Source of the DNA: Fontisubflavum oceani
GTDB taxonomy: Bacteria; Pseudomonadota; Alphaproteobacteria; Rhodobacterales; Rhodobacteraceae
DNA length: 64,000 nt
Direction: 5' to 3'
Assembly: GCF_030407165.1 (NCBI RefSeq)
Contig: NZ_CP129111.1
Span: 2,170,001 to 2,234,000, forward strand
Shown here: piece after piece, positions 48,804 to 58,787 of the stretch
Numbering within the stretch: the stretch's first letter is position 1
Layout: every line of letters starts with the position of its first letter
Position numbers and translations under genes: made by a program
Notes under the pieces: model-generated
What the model saw: the letters and a program-made list of their open reading frames with translations, nothing else
Databases searched by the model: none
What the model was told of the DNA's origin: nothing

Positions 48804-49833
48804 GACGCGCGCCTTTCGCTCAAATTCAGCTCACGCCAGCGGATGCAGCGGATCATGTGGCCATCGCTGGCGCTTTCTAAGATGGGTGGCGCAGTTTTGC
48901 AGACCTCCGTGGCAAAGGCGCAGCGTGGATGGAAGCGGCAGCCTTCGGGCAGGCTGGTCAGGGCAGGGACCGTGCCCGGGATCGCCTCCAACCGTGTCTT
49001 GTTGATCGACGATCCAAGGCGCGGGATCGAGTTCATCAGGCCCGCCGTGTAGGGCATGCGCGGGTTGCGGAAAATGTCCTCCACCCCGCCGGTTTCCACC
49101 ACTTGCGCGGCATACATGACGACGACCCGGTCCGCGACCTCGGCCACCACGCCCAGATCGTGGGTGATGAAGATGATCGCCATGCCAAGTTTCTGTTGCA
49201 GGTCCTGCATCAACTCCAGCATCTGCGCCTGAATGGTCACATCCAGCGCGGTGGTCGGCTCATCAGCGATCAGAATCCGTGGCTCGCAGGCCAGCGCCAT
49301 GGCGATCATCGCGCGTTGGCGCATACCGCCCGACATCTCATGGGGATAGTTGTCGACCCGGGTCGTCGGCTCGGGGATGCCGACCAGTTCCAGCATCTCG
49401 ATCGCGCGGGCGCGGGCCTTTGCTTTCGACAGGTTTTGGTGCCGAATGACCATTTCTGCGATCTGCTGGCCCACGTGTGAACCGGGTTCAGGCTGGTCAT
49501 CGGCTCCTGAAAGATCATGCCGATCTCTTTGCCGCGGATCTCGCGCATCTCGGTATCGCTGAGCGTGGTGATCTCGCGCCCGTTCAGCTTGATACTGCCA
49601 CCAGAAACACGACCCACATCTTTGGGCAGAAGGCCCATGATCGACAGGCTTGTGACCGATTTTCCCGATCCGCTTTCGCCAACAATGGCCAGGGTCTCGC
49701 CCGCATGGACCTCAAAGCTCACGCCATCCACCGCCCGGACCGACAGAGTCTTGGTGAGGTCGAACGTGGTTTGCAGGTCTCGCACCTCCAGCAATGGTGT
49801 CGCGGAGGAGGCTCGTCTTTCGTCAGGCTGCAT
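48800..49833 (-). pseudogene. Peptide ABC transporter ATP-binding protein (DppD/OppD-like), one-base frameshift
   Basis: It starts at the ATG ending at 49833 (MQPDERRASSATPLLEVRDL) with AAGGAAAG upstream. Walker A is GESGSGKSV and the Q-loop MIFQEPMTSLNPVHT; there the frame breaks near 49474, and the next frame continues as VGQQIAEMVIRHQNLSK, signature MSGGMRQRAMIAMAL, Walker B RILIADEPTTALD and the C-terminal CRFHPRCAFATEVC segment. One missing base (G in the coding strand, ACGTGG for ACGGTGG) explains it. Restored length is about 344 residues. Its stop overlaps the dppF start. Confidence 0.9.
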
Positions 49834-50259
49834 CGCGTGTCTTTCCTTGTGGCAGGCCAGTGGTCCAGTCGCCGTACCCATTGAGGCCTGGCGCTGCCGC
49901 CGCCGATCTGTCTCTTATGTGATCTGCACCCTTTTTCATCACCTGTGCCCCTTGGCGCTCAGCCTGTACCAAACTCGACAGTTCCGTCCCCGTTTTCTCG
50001 ATTTGCATGCTTGACGCATCGGGAGCCACATGGTTTGGTTGTTCTACTGTCGACAATCTATAACCTACCTTGGGAGAACATCGAATTGATTGTCAAGCAT
50101 CCCAAGGCGGTGTCGATGGAAAAGACGGGGAGAGGGGCGATGCGACGACCCAAATCGAGCAAGATGGATGGTCTTTTAAGCATCATGCACCGCCGGTTGG
50201 CGCGGCCCGCCGGTCGTCTTTTCCCATGAACCTTCCGAACTGTTAGAGGGCGCCGCCGC
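49834..50259. other. Divergent promoter region dppD / dppB
   Basis: 426 bases separate the divergent dppDF and dppBC transcripts; no gene is seen. It carries the second candidate GntR operator at 50048-50063, about 200 bases from either start codon. Confidence 0.5.
50048..50063. promoter_or_regulatory. Candidate GntR operator in dppD/dppB divergent region
   Basis: TGTCGACAATCTATAA, one base different from the site upstream of gntR (47599-47614). One regulator could thus control both transporter half-operons. Confidence 0.65.
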
Positions 50260-51234
50260 ATGTGGACATTTTTGGCAAGACGCCTTTTGCAAAGCATCGT
50301 TGTGCTGATCGGCGTCACATTGATTAGCTTCATCTCGCTCCAGATTGGCGGTGATCCGACCTATCTGTTCGTGTCCGAGAACGCGAGCACCGAAGAGATC
50401 GAGGCGGCGCGGCGCGCGCTTGGCTTCGACCGGCCGCTGCACATTCAATACCTGAGCTATATCTGGAACGCCCTGCAGGGCGATTTTGGCAATTCGCTCA
50501 GCTATCGCCAGCCCGCGATGGATGTGGTGATGGAGGCGATGCCCGCCACGATCGAGTTGACGTTTTTCTCGCTGGTTTTGGCCATTGGCCTGTCCATTCC
50601 GCTTGGCATCTATGCCGCGCTCAATCGCGGCAAGCCCGCTGATGGCGGCATCATGACCTTTGCGATGCTGGGCCAATCGATCCCGAATTTCTGGATGGGG
50701 ATCATGATGATCATGTTCTTCGGTCTCTATCTGCGCTGGTTCCCGATCTCGGGCCATGTGCCGTTTCTGGAGCCGTTGTTCGAAGGCGATTTTGCGACCG
50801 CGTTTCGCAATCTGCCGCAGTCGATGTACTATATGATCATGCCGGCCTTGGCGGTGGGTACCTATACGCTCGCCCGGAATGCGCGGCTGATCCGCTCGTC
50901 CATGTTGGAGGTGTTGCAGCAGGATTATGTCCGCACCGCACGCTCCAAAGGCATCTCTGAGCGCCGGGTGGTGATCCATCACGCGATGCGCAACGCTTGG
51001 TTGCCGGTGGTCACCATGATCGGCCTGGAGTTTGGCTTCCTGCTCGGCGGTGTGGTCGTGGTCGAGACGGTGTTCTCTTACCCCGGCATTGGTCGTTTGG
51101 TGTTCAATGCGATCAACCAGCGGGACATTCCGGTGGTGCAAGCCTCTGTCATCTTGCTGGCGGTGATTTTCATTCTCCTCAATCTGATCGTCGATCTGAT
51201 CTATGCGCGGCTTGATCCGCGCGTGAAACTCTAA
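50260..51234 (+). CDS. Peptide ABC transporter permease (DppB/OppB-like)
   Basis: A 324-residue inner-membrane permease with the N-terminal TM helix LLQSIVVLIGVTLISFISL, about six TM helices in total, and the EAA-type coupling loop near YVRTARSKGISERRVVIHHAMRNA. It forms the channel with DppC. It is separated by 13 bases from dppC. It is divergent from the ATPase genes, so the transporter is encoded on both strands. Confidence 0.94.
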   Translation: MWTFLARRLLQSIVVLIGVTLISFISLQIGGDPTYLFVSENASTEEIEAARRALGFDRPLHIQYLSYIWNALQGDFGNSLSYRQPAMDVVMEAMPATIELTFFSLVLAIGLSIPLGIYAALNRGKPADGGIMTFAMLGQSIPNFWMGIMMIMFFGLYLRWFPISGHVPFLEPLFEGDFATAFRNLPQSMYYMIMPALAVGTYTLARNARLIRSSMLEVLQQDYVRTARSKGISERRVVIHHAMRNAWLPVVTMIGLEFGFLLGGVVVVETVFSYPGIGRLVFNAINQRDIPVVQASVILLAVIFILLNLIVDLIYARLDPRVKL

Positions 51235-51247
51235 AGGCGCGCGCGAC

Positions 51248-52186
51248 ATGGCCGATACAACACCCGCTCCAAGTTCCGCCTCGACCCAGGCCGTCGGCGG
51301 CATGGCGTCGTCCTACCGTCGCCGAGAGCTGCGCCGGGCGTTTCAAAGCATGGTGACCAGCCGTTGGGCGCTGGTCGGCATGTTGATCCTCTTGGTGGTG
51401 ACATTCGTTGCGATTTTCGGGCCTTGGCTCGCGCCGTTCGACCCAAATCGTCAAAACATCATGATGCGCCTGCTTGAGCCGGGGCAGCCGGGGGCAGGGG
51501 ACCTGACCTATTGGCTGGGTTCGGACCAGTTGGGCCGGGATGTGCTGTCGCGCCTGCTCTATGGCGCGCGCGTGTCACTGCTGGTGGGCGTCGCGGCCAT
51601 CGTTGTCGGCGGCACTTTGGGCACCATCGCGGGGCTTGTCTCCGGCTATTTCGGCGGCTGGATCGACGATGTGATCATGCGGCTTGGCGACATCCAACTG
51701 GCTTTTCCGTTCATCCTTCTGGCGATCATGTTCCTGGTGGTGCTCGGGCCGGGGCTGGTCAACATCATCCTGGTTCTTGGGATCGGGCAATGGATCACCT
51801 ATGCCCGGATTGTGCGCGCGCAAACGCTCTCCTTGCGAGAAAAGGAATATGTCGAGGCCGCGCGCGCGATGGGAGACAGCACGTTTTCAATCCTGTTTCG
51901 CACGATCCTGCCCAATATCATCGCGCCGCTGACTGTTATCGCCTCGTTCAACGTCGCCGGCGTGATCCTGTCCGAGGCGGCGCTGTCCTTCCTCGGGCTC
52001 GGCGTGCCACCCGATGTGCCGACCTGGGGCAGCATGTTGTCGGAAAGCCGTGACCATCTGTTGTCGAACAAATGGTGGCTGGCGGTGTTCCCGGGCCTCG
52101 CCATCGTGTTCACAGTTCTGGCCTTCAACATCATCGGCGATTGGCTACGCGATTTCCTCGATCCGCGGCTGAAAGAGAACGGCTAG
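51248..52186 (+). CDS. Peptide ABC transporter permease (DppC/OppC-like)
   Basis: A 312-residue protein. The N-terminal cytoplasmic tail is followed by the OppC-type TM helix (WALVGMLILLVVTFVAIFGPWLAPFDP), LGSDQLGRDVLSRLLYGARVSL and the EAA loop YVEAARAMGDSTFSILFRTILPN. It has six TM segments. The stop codon overlaps by four bases the end of the convergent exporter gene. Confidence 0.94.
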   Translation: MADTTPAPSSASTQAVGGMASSYRRRELRRAFQSMVTSRWALVGMLILLVVTFVAIFGPWLAPFDPNRQNIMMRLLEPGQPGAGDLTYWLGSDQLGRDVLSRLLYGARVSLLVGVAAIVVGGTLGTIAGLVSGYFGGWIDDVIMRLGDIQLAFPFILLAIMFLVVLGPGLVNIILVLGIGQWITYARIVRAQTLSLREKEYVEAARAMGDSTFSILFRTILPNIIAPLTVIASFNVAGVILSEAALSFLGLGVPPDVPTWGSMLSESRDHLLSNKWWLAVFPGLAIVFTVLAFNIIGDWLRDFLDPRLKENG

Positions 52187-54077
52187 GATTTCTGCGGCGC
52201 GCGGGGGTCGATCTCCGCCCCCGACAGGTCGTCGAACGAAGCATAGTTCACGCTATAGAGCTGCGCATAAAGCCCGCCATGGGCCATCAGCTCGTCATGA
52301 TTGCCTTGTTCCAGCACCTCACCGGCTTGCAGCACAATGATCTTATCGGCATCGCGGATCGTCGCCAGGCGATGCGCGATCACCAATCCGGTGCGCCCAG
52401 TCAGGAGCGTCACCAGAGCCTTCTGGATCAACATCTCCGTATAGCTGTCGATGCTGGCCGTCGCTTCATCCAGCACCAGAATCCGCGCATCGGCGACCAA
52501 GGCTCGGGCGAAGCTGATCAGCTGCCGCTGACCAAGGGATAGGGTTCCGCCGCGTTCGCCAATCACGGTCTCATACCCTTGCGGCAGGGCCGTGATGAAC
52601 TCATGCGCCCCGACGGCTTTGGCCGCTTCGATCACATCCTCTGCGGTTGCGTCTGTTTTGTTGTAGCGGATGTTCTCCATCACCGTGCCGCTGAACAGAT
52701 AGGGTTCCTGCAACACCATGGCGATCTCGCGCCCAAGCGAGGCTTGCGTCACCTCGCGCACATCCCGACCGCCGACCAAAACCTGCCCGCCTTGCACATC
52801 ATAGAACCGGTTCAGCAACGACATCGCGCTGGACTTGCCTGACCCGGTCGGGCCGACCAGCGCCACCGTCTCGCCCGGGTTCACGGTGAAGCTGACGGAT
52901 TTCAGAACTGGCGTGTCCGGCACATAGCCAAAGGTGACATCGCGAAACTCCACGCGGCCATCCATGTCATGCGGAAGTCGATGGCATTGGGCGCGTCTTT
53001 GATATCGACGCGCACATCGAGCACGTCGATCAACCGCTGCCCCGAGGCCATGGCGCGTTGCATCACCGAATACTGCATCGTCAGCGATCGGATCGGGTCG
53101 AAAAACCGTTGGATGTAGAACAGGAAGGCGACCATCACGCCGACCTCCAGTTGCTGACCCAGCACCATGGAACCGCCAACCACAACCACGACCGCCATGG
53201 CGATACCGGTCAGGCTATCGACGATTGGCACCATCACCTGCGCGTATTTCGACGCGGTGCGATGGGCCCGCAGCGTCGCTTGCGCCTTGTCGTCATAAAG
53301 CGCGAAATTCACGGGCTGACGATCCATGCTTTGCACGGTGCGCACGCCGTGGATCGCCTCGGCCAAAGCGCCATTGGTGACCGAGTTCGCCTCATGTGCC
53401 GCCATGAATGCGGCCCGGGCCCGGGGGAGCCAGATCACACGGACCAAAAACAGCACCGGTAACACGCAAAGGGTCAACAGACCCAGTTGCACATTCAGCC
53501 ACAGCATCGAGACGATGATCCCGAAGAGCAGCACGATATCACCGACCGACAGCACCGAGGTTTCAAGAAACTCCTGCATCGCGTTCACATCGCCTTGCAG
53601 GCGTGACATCAGGCGGCCGACCTCGGTCTTGTCCATGAAGCTGAGCGAGACATCCTGCAGATGCCCGAACATCGCGGTGCGGATATCGAACAGCACGTTT
53701 TCGGCAGCTTTCCCGACGACGCTTTCCTGCACCCACGCGGCGACAAAGTTCAGCCCGATGGCCAGCCCGAAGGCAATCATCGCCGCCAGCAGGGCCGCTT
53801 GGCCCGCAGCATCGCCGGTGAGGCCGTTATCAATGGCATGGCGGATGATCAGCGGGATGGCCAGTTGGGTGCCCGTGAAGACCAGAACCGCGATGATCGA
53901 GATCACCAATTGCCGCTTATAGGGGCGTACAAACTGCCAGATTCGCATCACGATGTTGCGGTCGAACACCCGGCCGAACATCTCTTCCTCAATCCGGTGC
54001 GAGCCGACAACGGCGCGGGGCGGACGGCGGCCATTGTCGCGAACATCGCCGCGTTCGACTTCCAGTTCTTCGCTCAT
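52183..54077 (-). pseudogene. ABC exporter half-transporter (catalytic-site subunit), one-base frameshift
   Basis: It begins MSEELEVERGDVRDN; the TM domain has six helices (VISIIAVLVFTGTQLAIPL and others). The frame breaks near 52970 at IDFR; the next frame continues DMDGRVEFRDVTFGYVPD, Walker A GPTGSGKSS, signature LSLGQRQLISFARAL, Walker B ILVLDEATASID with the catalytic Glu. Restored length is about 631 residues. The signature LSLGQ deviates from LSGGQ, matching the partner's altered Walker B, so the two form a heterodimer with one degenerate ATP site. It exports a lipid, drug or peptide; the substrate is unknown. The frameshift fits one missing C. Confidence 0.88.
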
Positions 54078-55894
54078 GACGCGGGCTCCTCTGGTCGAAT
54101 TTGCAGGTCATGCAGCGCGCGGTATCGCCCGCCAAGCGCCAGAAGCTCGGCATGGTTGCCCTGCTCAACGATCTGACCATTCTCGATGAACAGAATCCGA
54201 TCCGCATGCATCAGCGAGTTGAGCCGATGCGCCACGATGATGGTGACCCGGTCGCTGGCCTGCGCCTGGATCGTGGTTCTGATCCGCTGTTCCGTGCCGG
54301 CATCGACGGCGGCGGTGCTGTCGTCGAAAATCAACACGGACGGGCGCAGCATAAGGGTGCGGGCGATGGTCATCCGCTGCCGTTGCCCACCCGAAAGCGA
54401 CGCACCGCGTTCACCCACAACTGTCTCATATCCCGATGGCAGCGTCGCGATGAACTGATCCAATTGCGCCGAGGCGCTGGCATCGGCGATCCGTGAAGGC
54501 GGCGCCCAGGGGTCGCCATAGGCGATGTTGTTCTCCAGGCTGGTGGTGAACAAAAACGCGTCCTGCTGCACCACAACCACTTCGCGGCGGAGCGATTGTA
54601 ACGTCACATCGCGGATGTCCTGGCCATCAATGGTGATCCGACCCTGGCTCACGTCATAAAAACGCGGGATCAGATGCGCGATGGTGGATTTCCCACTGCC
54701 AGGCGGACCGATCAAGCCGATGGTTTCGCCGCGCTTGGCGGTGAAGCTCAGCCCCTGAAGCGTCGGGGACGTGGCGGCGGGGTAGGTGAAGCCGACATTG
54801 TCGAACCGCAATTCGCCCGCACTGATCTCCAGGTCTGGCGCTTCCGGCGCGTCGGTGATGGCCAGGTCGAGATCCAAGAGGGCAAAGATCCGCTCGCCAC
54901 AGGTCGCGGTCCTGGCGAAGGAATTTACCAGCATTCCCAACTGCCGCACCGGCATTTGCAGGATCGTCATGAAGGTCAGGAACGAGGCCAAGGTACCCAC
55001 GGTGATCTCACCTGCGACGACCTTGCCGCTTCCGACCCAAAGCACCAGCCCCATCGCGGCGAGGAAGGAAAAGGTCATCATCGAGGTATTGCGGACGCGG
55101 ATATCGACCCGGTCATGGGCCAATTCAAGGGCGCTTTCCGAGGCATCGGCATATTTCGCCATTTCATGCGGCTTGGCCGCGAAGGCGCGGACCACGCGGA
55201 TGCCGCCGAGGTTTTCCTCCATCACGCGGCTCAGCACCGAGAGACGGTTTTGCAACTCCAACCAGGTGCTGCGGAGTTTCAACTGCGTGACCGAGGAGCG
55301 CCAGGTAACAAAGGGCACGAAGCTCAACGCCAGAAGGCCAAGCACGAGATCGGTCGAGAGCAGGAGATAACCGCCAATGCCGATCAGCATGCTCAACAGA
55401 ACGATCCGGACCAAACCGGTGGAAAAGAACATCCGCACGCCTTCGAGATCGAGCATCCCAAGCGTGATCAGATCGCCGGAATGCATCCGGTCATGAAACC
55501 CAAAGCTCAAGCGTTGGATTTTCTCATAATAGGCCAGCCGCAGCATGTAGCCGACATTGTGGCCGACGCTTTCGCTGAAATAGTTCTGGAACACGGTGAA
55601 GAGGCCGCGCGCGACCCAGACTGCCAGGACCAGCCAAGCCGTGGTCCAAAGCGCCGCTGTCGCGGCCTCCGCCCCCGCCGGGTCGGAGACCAGGGCCTGG
55701 GTTTGATCCACCGCGCGCCCCAAGAGGATCGGCACCAGCAATTGCAGCGCCGAGGCGATCACGGTGGAGCCAAGAGCGATTGCGACCATCCAGGGTGTCT
55801 TGAGCGCCAGCCGGGTGACCCGCTTGATCGTGTTGAACCCGCTTTTCCAACTGACCGTGTCCGTTGGGCGCATTATTTCGGTGGCGGTCGCCAT
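54074..55894 (-). CDS. ABC exporter half-transporter (degenerate-site subunit)
   Basis: A 606-residue protein: six-helix TM domain, then NBD with Walker A GPPGSGKST, signature LSGGQRQRMTIARTL and Walker B VLIFDDSTAAVD, in which Asp replaces the catalytic Glu. It is typical of the degenerate partner in heterodimeric exporters. An ATGA overlap with the second subunit ensures co-translation. It lies 74 bases downstream of the amidohydrolase stop, so it is probably the tail of the catabolic operon. Confidence 0.93.
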   Translation of the reverse strand: MATATEIMRPTDTVSWKSGFNTIKRVTRLALKTPWMVAIALGSTVIASALQLLVPILLGRAVDQTQALVSDPAGAEAATAALWTTAWLVLAVWVARGLFTVFQNYFSESVGHNVGYMLRLAYYEKIQRLSFGFHDRMHSGDLITLGMLDLEGVRMFFSTGLVRIVLLSMLIGIGGYLLLSTDLVLGLLALSFVPFVTWRSSVTQLKLRSTWLELQNRLSVLSRVMEENLGGIRVVRAFAAKPHEMAKYADASESALELAHDRVDIRVRNTSMMTFSFLAAMGLVLWVGSGKVVAGEITVGTLASFLTFMTILQMPVRQLGMLVNSFARTATCGERIFALLDLDLAITDAPEAPDLEISAGELRFDNVGFTYPAATSPTLQGLSFTAKRGETIGLIGPPGSGKSTIAHLIPRFYDVSQGRITIDGQDIRDVTLQSLRREVVVVQQDAFLFTTSLENNIAYGDPWAPPSRIADASASAQLDQFIATLPSGYETVVGERGASLSGGQRQRMTIARTLMLRPSVLIFDDSTAAVDAGTEQRIRTTIQAQASDRVTIIVAHRLNSLMHADRILFIENGQIVEQGNHAELLALGGRYRALHDLQIRPEEPAS

Positions 55895-55968
55895 GAACGT
55901 CTTCCCTCAGCGGCGCAAAGCGGCCCGGGCCGGACGTTATCTGTCAGGCCGTTACCCGTCGTCGCGCG

Positions 55969-57357
55969 TCATTTTCCTGCGGCAGGGGTCACAAACGCCC
56001 CCTGTCCCTGTGGCCCGGTGACAGCGCCATCCAAGAACACTGTGTTGCCCTTCAGGATGGTCTGACAGACTTTGCCCCGCAGGGTCCGGCCCTCAAAGAG
56101 ATGCGCCACTTCGCGGGCATGGGTGTGGAGTGTGTCGGCCGAAAGCGCGGTCTCACCGGTCAAATCCACAATCGTCACATCCGCGGCGCTTCCTGGTAGC
56201 AATGCGCCTTTGAACGGGTAGAGTCCATAGCGCCGCGCGCCATTGGCACAGATCAGATCATGGGCGCGTTTGAGGCTGAGCCGACCATTGGCCACCGCAT
56301 CAAGCATGGCGGGCAGGATAAACTCGATCCCCGGCACGCCGGGTGGGGCGGCGGGGAAATTCCCCTCGGCGGCTTGTTTTTCGGCTTTGGCAAACGGCGC
56401 GTGGTCGGTGGTGACATAGTTGATCACACCATCTTCGATCGCCTGCCAGAGGGCGTCCTGATCAGCCTGATGGCGGATCGGCGGGTTCACTTTCGCGTAA
56501 ATCCCGGCGCGCGCAACGTCATCCTCGGTGGCGAAGAGATATTGCGGGCAGGTCTCTGCGGTGAAATCCGAGGTCCCGGCAAAACCGCGCAGCACCTCGA
56601 CGGTCTCGGCGCTGGTCACATGGGCGATGTGCAGTTTGGCCCCGGCGGTGATGTTCATCGCCAGGAGTTTCGCGACCGCCACCGCTTCGCAGATCGCGGG
56701 GCGCGATTTGCCATGGGTTGCCGCGTCGGCCGGGTCCAGCGCTTTGGCCTGCGCCTCGTAGTGGGCGAGTAGCGCGGCGCTTTCGGCATGGACCACGACC
56801 GGGCGTCCGGTTCCCGCCAAAAGCTGTAGCGCGCGAAGCTGGTCGGCCTCATCGGGAAAGGCCAGCCCCTCGAATTCATCGGCGCGTCCGGCGGGCGACG
56901 GTGTGGTGAACATCTTGAAGGCAATGGCGCCGAGATCCAGCATCTTGTCGCGGCTGGCTTCGGTCAGATCGCCAGGGGCGGCATAAAGCGCAAAGTCGAT
57001 GACCGCATTCTCGGCGAAATGATCGCGGCGGCGCGCCAATTCTTCGGGCGTGGAGCAACAGGGTTTCGAGATCGGCATCTCGAACAGCGTCGTCACCCCG
57101 CCTGCCGCTGCCGCCTTGGTTTCTGACAGAACCGTGCCGCGTTCGGGATAGGCCGGGGCGCGGACATGGAAATGGATGTCGACAATGCCGGGAAGGAGGG
57201 TCTTGCCGCTGGCATCGATGGTCTGCACGGCTTCTGGCGCGGTCCCCGGGGCATAGACACCGGCGACCACCCCATCGGCCAGGCCCAGATCGACCCGGTG
57301 CAGCTCGTCAGGCAACAACACATCGCCGCCGGTGATCAGCGTGTCGAGGGCGCTCAT
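55969..57357 (-). CDS. Dihydroorotase/allantoinase-like cyclic amidohydrolase
   Basis: A 462-residue protein of the cyclic-amide hydrolase branch: metal-binding GIVDIHFHVRAPAYP, carboxylated-lysine region GAIAFKMFTTPSP, His in VVVHAESAA and LHIAHVTSAETVEV, and the catalytic Asp in YVTTDHAPFAKAEK. It opens a cyclic ureide or imide ring such as allantoin, a hydantoin or dihydroorotate. The gene context is not a pyrimidine or purine operon, so the substrate is unassigned. The start overlaps the upstream gene by four bases. Confidence 0.9.
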   Translation of the reverse strand: MSALDTLITGGDVLLPDELHRVDLGLADGVVAGVYAPGTAPEAVQTIDASGKTLLPGIVDIHFHVRAPAYPERGTVLSETKAAAAGGVTTLFEMPISKPCCSTPEELARRRDHFAENAVIDFALYAAPGDLTEASRDKMLDLGAIAFKMFTTPSPAGRADEFEGLAFPDEADQLRALQLLAGTGRPVVVHAESAALLAHYEAQAKALDPADAATHGKSRPAICEAVAVAKLLAMNITAGAKLHIAHVTSAETVEVLRGFAGTSDFTAETCPQYLFATEDDVARAGIYAKVNPPIRHQADQDALWQAIEDGVINYVTTDHAPFAKAEKQAAEGNFPAAPPGVPGIEFILPAMLDAVANGRLSLKRAHDLICANGARRYGLYPFKGALLPGSAADVTIVDLTGETALSADTLHTHAREVAHLFEGRTLRGKVCQTILKGNTVFLDGAVTGPQGQGAFVTPAAGK

Positions 57358-58787
57358 GTTTTCAGCCCAAGTTCGGTCAGAGCCTTGGCGACGCCATCAA
57401 GATTGGTCAGATGCATGGAGGCATAATTGGGCGACAACACGACCCCATGCCCGCCCGCGCGATAGGTCGCCATCACCGAGCGATAGGCGATATCCGGCGT
57501 GCATCTGGCCTGATCCGCGCGGACGCGGGGCGCATCAATGCCGAGGCCCATAAATACTTTGGCCTTGTCATGCACACCGCGCAGTGCGTCGGCACATTGG
57601 CCGTACACATAGGTGTCGGGGTCGAGGCCGTCTTGTACCACCTGATCCAGATCAGACCCTTTGATGCCGAGAATACCATCAAGGACTTTCATCGCCGTGG
57701 CGGGGTCGAAATCACGCAGGATCGTCTTCTGGAAGAAGCCGAACTCCTTGTGCCAGATCTCGCCAGACTGATGCTGATAGGTGATCGGCTTGACCCAATC
57801 GGCATACATCGTCTGTTCATGCCAGGGCCATTGCGCGCGGCGGAACAGGTTGAAATGATTGCGGTTCCAGACGTTGAGCCCGAAGGGCAGGTCGGGTTTG
57901 CACCATTTCACCAGGCCATAAAGCTCCCGGTCGAGGTCTTTGTTCCGCTCTAGCCAGAAGCGCTCCCAGATCAGAACCTCGGGGTTCTCCAAAAGGGTGC
58001 GGATGAAGGTGATGAAGGCGCCATCGTCGAACTCTTCGCCCGCAATCGCCGCCTGCATGAACTCATACATCGCGATGCAACCACGACGGCAGGCCTCGAC
58101 ATCGGTGCCCCGTGCGATAGCCTCATTGCGGGCGGCTTCCGAGAAATCTCCCGGCGCTTGGCCTTGCATCATCTGATCCAGCGGGCTGTTGCGCTCGTTG
58201 CACCACATGATCCCGTCAATGTCGTAATTGCGCACCTGATCTTCGATGATCGCGTGCATCCAGTTGCGGTAATCGGGGTTTGAGGTCGAAGGCTCATCCT
58301 TACGGCGGCCAAACACATCGACCTCCATGCAACTCGCCAGGTTGGGGATGTCGACCGCACTTGCCGAACCATGGCCCGCGTATTTGAAGAACGGCTCCAT
58401 CAACTCGACATAGACTTTCATGCCGCGCTTATGGGCTTCGGGAATGACCAGATCGAGGATGTCGACCCCCTCCATCTCCTTATCCGTGGCGCGGAAATCC
58501 TTGATCAGCGTCTGCGTGTAATACCGCGAGTCAGGGTCGAAATAGGCGCCACCTTTCATCGTGAAGGGCTCGGGCACGCCATGATCGGGCCAGCCATCCA
58601 GTTCATGCGCGATGCTGCGCCCGGTTTTCAGGCCGAGCCAAGAGACGGTGCCAAGCATCAGCACATTGACGCCGACGCGGTTTTGCAACGTGTCCAGAAC
58701 CGTTTCGACGCCCTCGTCGATGAAGCTGATCGGGCTGACTTGAATGCCGACGAATTTCTCATCCGGGTTGGGGGTCATATTGCTCAT
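57354..58787 (-). CDS. TIM-barrel-like protein, glycoside-hydrolase-like, function unknown
   Basis: A 477-residue protein. The sequence alternates strands and helices like a TIM barrel (NVLMLGTVSWLGLKTG, HKRGMKVYVELMEPFFKY, YDIDGIMWCNERNSPLDQM, LPFGLNVWNRNHFNLFRRAQW). The conserved-looking acidic ends (ELMEP, WCNERN) resemble retaining glycoside hydrolases or the hypothetical glycosyl hydrolase 10-like proteins, but no signature is exact. It has no signal peptide and is probably cytosolic. It is coupled to both neighbours by ATGA junctions, so it acts in the same pathway. Function unknown. Confidence 0.75.
   Translation of the reverse strand: MSNMTPNPDEKFVGIQVSPISFIDEGVETVLDTLQNRVGVNVLMLGTVSWLGLKTGRSIAHELDGWPDHGVPEPFTMKGGAYFDPDSRYYTQTLIKDFRATDKEMEGVDILDLVIPEAHKRGMKVYVELMEPFFKYAGHGSASAVDIPNLASCMEVDVFGRRKDEPSTSNPDYRNWMHAIIEDQVRNYDIDGIMWCNERNSPLDQMMQGQAPGDFSEAARNEAIARGTDVEACRRGCIAMYEFMQAAIAGEEFDDGAFITFIRTLLENPEVLIWERFWLERNKDLDRELYGLVKWCKPDLPFGLNVWNRNHFNLFRRAQWPWHEQTMYADWVKPITYQHQSGEIWHKEFGFFQKTILRDFDPATAMKVLDGILGIKGSDLDQVVQDGLDPDTYVYGQCADALRGVHDKAKVFMGLGIDAPRVRADQARCTPDIAYRSVMATYRAGGHGVVLSPNYASMHLTNLDGVAKALTELGLKT

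Noticed and set aside
54674..56065. 463-codon plus-strand open frame
   Set aside because: Antisense shadow of the ABC exporter gene.
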